A stretch of DNA of 64,000 nucleotides from Kaistia geumhonensis. Lineage in GTDB: Bacteria > Pseudomonadota > Alphaproteobacteria > Rhizobiales > Kaistiaceae. Below, one piece after another: positions 59,309 through 64,000 of this stretch. A program made the position numbers and the translations under genes. The stretch covers positions 992,001 to 1,056,000 of the forward strand of contig NZ_JAUSWJ010000001.1 of NCBI RefSeq assembly GCF_030815145.1. The letters run 5' to 3'. Each line of letters starts with the position of its first letter. The first letter of the stretch is position 1. Under the pieces are notes generated by a model, which was not told where the DNA came from, did not search any database, and was given only the letters and a program-made list of their open reading frames with translations.

Positions 59309-60061
59309 TCAGATGAGCTTGAAGATGCGGTCGAAGCGGACCGTCCACGGCCAGCGCCAGAACTGCCAGGCCGGCTCGCCTTCCTTGACCGAGAAGAAGA
59401 CGATCTCGGCCCGGCCGACGAAATTCTCGAAGGGGACATAGCCGACCGCGCCGAGCACGCGGCTGTCGGTCGAGTTGTCGCGATTGTCGCCCATCATGAA
59501 GTAATGGCCGGCTGGAACCTCGAACACGGGCGTGTTGTCGGAGAAGCTGTGCGGGTCGAGGTCGAGCACCTCGTAGCTGACGCCGTTCGGCAGCGTCTCG
59601 CGATAGCGCGCGACGCGGGTCTCGCCGAATTCGTCGGTCGTCACATAGTCGTCGATCTTGACCTTGGGCACCGGGGTGCCGTTGATCTGCAGCACGCCGT
59701 CGATCATCTGGATCTTGTCGCCGGGCAGGCCGATCACGCGCTTGATATAGTCGACGGAGGGATCGCGCGGCAGCTTGAACACGGCGACGTCGCCGCGTGT
59801 CGGCGGCTCGGCCCAGATACGCCCGGAGAAGATGTCGGGAGAGAAGGGCAGCGAATAACGGCTGTAGCCATAGGCGTATTTCGAGACGAACAGATAGTCG
59901 CCGACCAGCAGCGTGTCCTTCATCGAGCCCGAGGGGATGGTGAAGGGCTGGAAGAGGAAGGTCCGGACGATGAGGGCAAGGATCAGCGCCTGGACGATGA
60001 TCTTGACGGTCTCGCCGAAGCCGCCGCGCTCCGATCCATATCTGTCGCCGGCCACGCTCAT
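59309..60061 (-). CDS. lepB: Signal peptidase I
   Basis: A 250-residue membrane protease that removes signal peptides from exported proteins. One N-terminal membrane helix (KIIVQALILALIVRTFLF) is followed by the catalytic serine in PSGSMKDTLL (Ser46), the lysine in DYIKRVIGLPGD (Lys107) and the conserved MGDNRDNSTDSR box. It lies 13 bases before rnc in the conserved block. Confidence 0.97.
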   Translation of the reverse strand: MSVAGDRYGSERGGFGETVKIIVQALILALIVRTFLFQPFTIPSGSMKDTLLVGDYLFVSKYAYGYSRYSLPFSPDIFSGRIWAEPPTRGDVAVFKLPRDPSVDYIKRVIGLPGDKIQMIDGVLQINGTPVPKVKIDDYVTTDEFGETRVARYRETLPNGVSYEVLDLDPHSFSDNTPVFEVPAGHYFMMGDNRDNSTDSRVLGAVGYVPFENFVGRAEIVFFSVKEGEPAWQFWRWPWTVRFDRIFKLI

Positions 60062-60149
60062 GCGTCCTTCCGATCCTGTGCAAGCCGCCCCGGCGGCGGT
60101 TGGTTCTTAACGGCTTCCCGTCCGCCGCGCAACGCGGCGCGGATCGCCG

Positions 60150-60554
60150 TCAGGGAACGATCGGCAGTGCCTCGATGACGACGAAGGCCTGCGCCATCGG
60201 GTATTCGTCGGTGATGGTGAGGTGGATGGCGGCGCGGTGCCCTTCGGGCAGAATCCGCGCCAGATGCTCGGCGGCGCCGCCGGTGAGGCGCATGGTCGGC
60301 GCGCCGCTCGGCAGGTTGACGACGCCCATGTCTCGCCAGAAGACGCCATGGCTGAGTCCGGTGCCGAGCGCCTTGGAACAGGCCTCCTTGGCGGCGAAAC
60401 GCTTGGCATAGGAGGCGGCGCGCTCCTTGCGCCGCTCCGACTTGGCCTTCTCGACCTCCGTGAACACACGGTCGATGAAGCGGTCGCCGAAGCGCTCGAT
60501 CGTCTGCTCGATGCGGCGGATGTCGATCAAGTCGCTGCCGAGGCCGATGATCAT
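60150..60554 (-). CDS. acpS: Holo-[acyl-carrier-protein] synthase
   Basis: A 134-residue phosphopantetheinyl transferase that activates acyl carrier protein. Signatures are [15 protein letters not shown] (metal-binding Asp) and [18 protein letters not shown]. It overlaps pdxJ by four bases and precedes lepB. Confidence 0.96.
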   Translation of the reverse strand: MIIGLGSDLIDIRRIEQTIERFGDRFIDRVFTEVEKAKSERRKERAASYAKRFAAKEACSKALGTGLSHGVFWRDMGVVNLPSGAPTMRLTGGAAEHLARILPEGHRAAIHLTITDEYPMAQAFVVIEALPIVP

Positions 60555-61321
60555 GCGCGCGCCTCCGCCGCGGCACGCGCAGCTTCCATGGCCCGGCGCA
60601 TCTCGCGGATCGCGCCGTCGAGACCGCGGAAGATCGCCTCGCCGATCAGGAAATGGCCGATATTGAGCTCGCGCACCATCGGCAGAGCCGCCACCGGGCC
60701 GACCGTTTCATAGGAAAGGCCGTGGCCGGCATGGATCTCGAGGCCGAGCGCCGCGCCATGGCGGGCCGCCTCGGCGATCCGCCGGCTCTCGGCGGCGAAG
60801 GCTTCGGCGCTTTCCTCGTAGGCCTCGCAATAGGTACCGGTATGCAGCTCGACCACCGGCGCGCCGAGCGCCGCCGCCGCATCGAGCTGGCGCGGATCGG
60901 GGGCGATGAACAGCGAGACGCGGATGCCGGCTGCGGAGAGTTCGCCGACGATCGGGCGCAGCATCGCCATCTGGCCGGCGGCGTCGAGACCGCCCTCCGT
61001 CGTCCGCTCCTCGCGCCGCTCGGGAACGATGCAGGCGGCATGCGGGCGGTGTCGCAGCGCGATCGCCACCATCTCGGACGTCGCGGCCATCTCGAAATTG
61101 AGCGGAATCGGGATCGCCGCCTTCAGCCGCGCGATATCGTCGTCGCGGATATGACGGCGATCTTCACGCAGATGCGCCGTGATGCCGTCCGCCCCCGCTT
61201 CCGCCGCGACCAAAGCCGCGCGGATGGGGTCGGGATGGATGCCGCCGCGCGCGTTGCGGACGGTGGCGACGTGGTCGATGTTGACGCCGAGGCGGAGCGG
61301 CTCGAAGGCCATCGCTGTCAT
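60551..61321 (-). CDS. pdxJ: Pyridoxine 5'-phosphate synthase
   Basis: A 256-residue TIM-barrel enzyme making pyridoxine 5'-phosphate in vitamin B6 synthesis. Signatures are [32 protein letters not shown] and [12 protein letters not shown]. An ATG at 61312 is an alternative start. It is coupled to acpS (four-base overlap) as in many alphaproteobacteria. Confidence 0.97.
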   Translation of the reverse strand: MTAMAFEPLRLGVNIDHVATVRNARGGIHPDPIRAALVAAEAGADGITAHLREDRRHIRDDDIARLKAAIPIPLNFEMAATSEMVAIALRHRPHAACIVPERREERTTEGGLDAAGQMAMLRPIVGELSAAGIRVSLFIAPDPRQLDAAAALGAPVVELHTGTYCEAYEESAEAFAAESRRIAEAARHGAALGLEIHAGHGLSYETVGPVAALPMVRELNIGHFLIGEAIFRGLDGAIREMRRAMEAARAAAEARA

Positions 61322-61344
61322 GCCTTTCGCTCAGGGTCCGGGCC

Positions 61345-61917
61345 CTAAGGCCGGCTGCCATGCAGTTCGCGGCGGCGGATGGCGAAGCGCTCGCGCCGCG
61401 ACGACTGGAAGGCTTCGGCCGCATAATAGACGGCCACATAGGAAATGCCGCCGGCGACGATGGCAATCGGGATCGATCCGATCAGCATCGGCTCGAACAC
61501 CGGCCAGATATTGTGGAAGGAATCCGTCAGCAGCCGGTGCGCGAGTTCCTCGGCGGTCTTGGCGTGGCCGGCGCGGCCAAAGAGGCCGAGCACGGCGTTG
61601 CCCGTCTCAAAGGTCAGGAACCAGATGAACGGAAAGGTCAGCGGGTTGCCGATCGTCGTACCGAGCACCGCGGCGAGGACATTGCCGCGCACCAGGAAAG
61701 CGGCGACGAAGCAGAGGAGATAATGGAAGCCGATGAACGGCGTCATGGCGAGCGCGACGCCGGCCGCGAAGCCGGCGGCGATCGAATGCGGCGTCCCCGA
61801 GAGCCTCAGGAGCCGCTTGCCGTAATAGCGCAGCGCCCGTCCCCAGCCGCGCTTCGGCCACATGAAATGATGCAGCTTCTGGTGAAGGCGCAGGGGATGG
61901 CGGCGGCGGAACAGCAT
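61345..61917 (-). CDS. DUF2062 membrane protein
   Basis: A 190-residue inner-membrane protein with about three hydrophobic helices and the DUF2062 pattern GTPHSIAAGFAAGVALAMTPFIGFHYLLCFVAAFLVRGNVLAAVLGTTIGNPLTFPFIWFLTFETG. The function is unknown, but its place between pyrE and pdxJ is conserved in Hyphomicrobiales. Confidence 0.92.
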   Translation of the reverse strand: MLFRRRHPLRLHQKLHHFMWPKRGWGRALRYYGKRLLRLSGTPHSIAAGFAAGVALAMTPFIGFHYLLCFVAAFLVRGNVLAAVLGTTIGNPLTFPFIWFLTFETGNAVLGLFGRAGHAKTAEELAHRLLTDSFHNIWPVFEPMLIGSIPIAIVAGGISYVAVYYAAEAFQSSRRERFAIRRRELHGSRP

Positions 61918-61940
61918 GAGGTGAACGACTACCCGCCCAT

Positions 61941-62519
61941 TCAGGAGAGATTGCGGCTGCCCGGCTTGACGGCCGGAATGCCCTGCAGCTCCGGCGGGAG
62001 CGCGTCGGCCGGATAGGCCGGGACCTTATACTCGGCCAGCGCCACCAGCGGAACCCCGACATCCGCCTCGCCGGCCGAACGGTCGATCAGGCAGGCGACC
62101 GCGACCACCTCGCCGCCGAGCGCGCGGATGGCCTCGATGGTCTCGCGGCTGGAAAGGCCGGTCGAGATGATGTCCTCGACGACGAGCACGCGGGCCTTCT
62201 CGGGCAGTTCGAAACGGCGGAGGCGGAAGACGCCGCCTTCCCTCTCCACCCAGAGCGCAGGTACGCCGAGATGCCGCGCGGTCTCGTAGCCTGGGATGAG
62301 CCCGCCCAGCGCCGGCGACACCACAATGTCGAAGTCGAGCCCGCTCGCGCGCACCTTCGCCGCCAGCGCCTTGCAGAGCTGCTCGGTGCGCTCGGGATAC
62401 ATGAACACTCGCGCCTTCTGCAGGAAGACGGGGCTGTGCAGGCCCGAGGACAGGATGAAATGGCCTTCGAGCAGCGCGCCGCAGGCGCGGAAGACGTCGA
62501 TGACCTCGTTTTGCTGCAT
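61941..62519 (-). CDS. pyrE: Orotate phosphoribosyltransferase
   Basis: A 192-residue enzyme joining orotate to PRPP in pyrimidine synthesis. The PRPP-binding motif is [26 protein letters not shown] (about 108-133) and [18 protein letters not shown] is conserved. It lies 28 bases after rsh on the same strand. Confidence 0.96.
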   Translation of the reverse strand: MQQNEVIDVFRACGALLEGHFILSSGLHSPVFLQKARVFMYPERTEQLCKALAAKVRASGLDFDIVVSPALGGLIPGYETARHLGVPALWVEREGGVFRLRRFELPEKARVLVVEDIISTGLSSRETIEAIRALGGEVVAVACLIDRSAGEADVGVPLVALAEYKVPAYPADALPPELQGIPAVKPGSRNLS

Positions 62520-62547
62520 GATATGCCCCGGATGGATGCTGCGCCGT

Positions 62548-64000
62548 TCAGGCGTTGACGCGGTTGGCGGTGCTGACGACGTGGCGCTCGCGCAAATCGC
62601 TCAGCAGGCGGTTCAGGTGCTTCAGGTCCCAGACCTCGAGATCGATCTCGATCTGCGAGAAATCGGGCGCGCTGCGGGTGATCCTCAGATTGGAGATGTT
62701 GCCGTCATTGTCGGCGATGACCTGCGCGATCTGCGCGAGGCTGCCCGGCTCGTTGAGCGCCACGACCTCGACCCGCGCCGGGAAGCGTTCGCGATTGGCG
62801 GCGTCGATATCCCAGCGCACATCGAGCCAGCGGTCCGGCTCGTCGTCGAAATCCTTCAGCGCCGGCGACTGGATCGGATAGATCGTGATCCCCTCCCCCT
62901 GCGACATGATGCCGACGATGCGGTCGCCGGGGACCGCGCCGCCCTCGGGGGCGAAGCGCACCGGCATGTCGCCATGCAGGCCGCGGATCGGGATCGCATG
63001 CGCCGCGTCGGAGGGATCGCCGCTCGGCACGCGGAACATCATGCCGTTGCCCTTCTTGAGGCCGAACCAGCCGGCCTCGCCGCCAGTCGAGGCGCCGCCC
63101 TTCGGCATCGCCGTGGCGCGCTCCTCCTTGTGATCGGGATAGACGGCCTTCAGCACATTGACCGACGGGATTTCTCCGCGTCCGACCGAGGCGAGCATAT
63201 CCTCGATGTTCTGCTGCGCGAGCCGCGACAGCGCCGCCTTCAGCCGCTCCTCGGAATAGTCGCGGCCGGCGCGCTCGAAGGCCCGCTCCAGGATCTTGCG
63301 GCCGAGCCCGGCATATTGCTTGCGGATGGCGGCGCGAGCGGCACGGCGAATCGAGGCGCGCGCCTTGCCGGTGACGGCGATCGACTCCCAGGCGGGCGGC
63401 GGGATTTGCCCCTTCGAGCAGATGATCTCGACCTCGTCGCCGTTCTTCAATTCGCTCGTCAGCGGCATCATGCGGCCGTTGATCTTGCAGCCCACGCAGG
63501 TATCGCCGATGTCGGTATGGACGGCATAGGCGAAGTCGATCGGCGTCGCACCGCGTGGCAGCGCTATCAGGCGGCCTTTGGGCGTGAAGCAGAAGACCTG
63601 ATCGTGGAAGAGCTCGAGCTTGGTGTTCTCGAGGAACTCCTCGGGTGTGTCGCCCTCGGCCAGCATCTCGACCGTGCGGCGCAGCCAGGTATAGGCGCGG
63701 CTCTCGTCCGAGAGGCGCCCGCCGACCTTGTCCTTATAGAGCGAATGCGCTGCGATGCCGTATTCGGCGACCTCATGCATCTCCCAGGTGCGGATCTGCA
63801 ATTCGACGCGCTGGCGACCGGGACCGACCACAGTCGTATGGATCGAGCGGTAGTCGTTCTGCTTCGGCGTCGAGATATAGTCCTTGAAGCGTCCCGGAAC
63901 GGTTGGCCAAGCCATATGCACGATGCCGAGCGCGGCGTAGCAGTCGGCCCGCGTATCGACGAGGACGCGGAAGCCCAGGATATCCGACAGCTGCTCGAAC
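62548..64000 (-). CDS. rsh: (p)ppGpp synthetase/hydrolase (RelA/SpoT, Rsh), 5' part outside window
   Basis: This is the C-terminal two thirds of the bifunctional alarmone enzyme that sets (p)ppGpp levels in stringent response. The visible part begins inside the synthetase domain ([52 protein letters not shown]), then the TGS domain ([31 protein letters not shown]) and ends with an ACT domain ([26 protein letters not shown]). The reading frame is open to position 64000, so an internal start near 63921 is not the real one. The hydrolase domain is beyond the window. Confidence 0.97.
   Translation of the reverse strand, partial: FEQLSDILGFRVLVDTRADCYAALGIVHMAWPTVPGRFKDYISTPKQNDYRSIHTTVVGPGRQRVELQIRTWEMHEVAEYGIAAHSLYKDKVGGRLSDESRAYTWLRRTVEMLAEGDTPEEFLENTKLELFHDQVFCFTPKGRLIALPRGATPIDFAYAVHTDIGDTCVGCKINGRMMPLTSELKNGDEVEIICSKGQIPPPAWESIAVTGKARASIRRAARAAIRKQYAGLGRKILERAFERAGRDYSEERLKAALSRLAQQNIEDMLASVGRGEIPSVNVLKAVYPDHKEERATAMPKGGASTGGEAGWFGLKKGNGMMFRVPSGDPSDAAHAIPIRGLHGDMPVRFAPEGGAVPGDRIVGIMSQGEGITIYPIQSPALKDFDDEPDRWLDVRWDIDAANRERFPARVEVVALNEPGSLAQIAQVIADNDGNISNLRITRSAPDFSQIEIDLEVWDLKHLNRLLSDLRERHVVSTANRVNA

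Noticed and set aside
58585-59439. A longer rnc start with a Ser/Arg-rich N terminus
   Set aside because: It would overlap lepB, and the conserved RNase III sequence starts at the ATG at 59295.

Overview
The window is chromosomal DNA of a high-GC alphaproteobacterium, most likely order Hyphomicrobiales (Rhizobiales). Evidence for this is the block rsh-pyrE-DUF2062-pdxJ-acpS-lepB-rnc-era, a eukaryote-type glutamine synthetase GlnII with a divergent gstI-like gene, an alphaproteobacterial porin of the Porin_2 family, ECF42 and EcfG-type promoters, and many ABC importers. I cannot name the genus. I saw no tRNA, rRNA, CRISPR array, insertion sequence or prophage.

Layout. 0-2.4 kb: the truncated ATPase gene of a sugar ABC importer, divergent from a LacI-type regulator, with two LacI-like operators between them. 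2.4-4.2 kb: gstI-like gene and glnII with a sigma-54 promoter. 4.2-7.0 kb: an ECF42 sigma-factor locus (DGPF/YciI protein, sigma factor, VOC protein, divergent SRPBCC protein). 7-19 kb: mostly single genes, including small secreted proteins, a thioesterase, recO, a porin, mrp, a quinone-reductase/HxlR pair, nudK, a second DGPF protein, a LysR regulator and two tiny genes. 19.4-25.7 kb: a sugar ABC operon ending in a fused Gfo/Idh dehydrogenase-aldo/keto reductase. 26-33 kb: nitroreductase, SGNH esterase, and two GGDEF-EAL proteins flanking a YcaQ-type glycosylase. 33.5-36.1 kb: a three-gene operon of an unknown protein, a minimal SET-domain protein and an MFS exporter. 36.1-49.6 kb: a catabolic cluster with an NMT1/SsuA-like ABC importer, two unusual SDRs, an amidohydrolase, a Gfo/Idh dehydrogenase, a dihydroorotase/hydantoinase-type enzyme, a GntR regulator, a pyroglutamyl-peptidase-like enzyme, an isopenicillin-N-synthase-type oxygenase and a serine/threonine dehydratase. 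49.6-57.6 kb: DeoR regulator, two MFS transporters, AMP nucleosidase, OsmC, xthA, GFA protein, TfoX-C protein and a BrnT/HTH toxin-antitoxin pair. 57.6-64 kb: the conserved era-to-rsh housekeeping block.

Regulatory logic. The ECF42 locus shows an exact bipartite promoter, TGTCGGA-N16-CGTC, in front of the DGPF-sigma operon, the VOC gene, the SRPBCC gene and a second DGPF gene 11 kb away, so one sigma factor probably controls four units here. In the catabolic cluster a repeated ATTATCGACAATC-like element lies before the Pcp-oxygenase operon (three copies) and before the hydantoinase operon, with a weaker copy before the ABC operon. This suggests that the GntR regulator controls all three units. 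The substrate of that pathway cannot be named from sequence.
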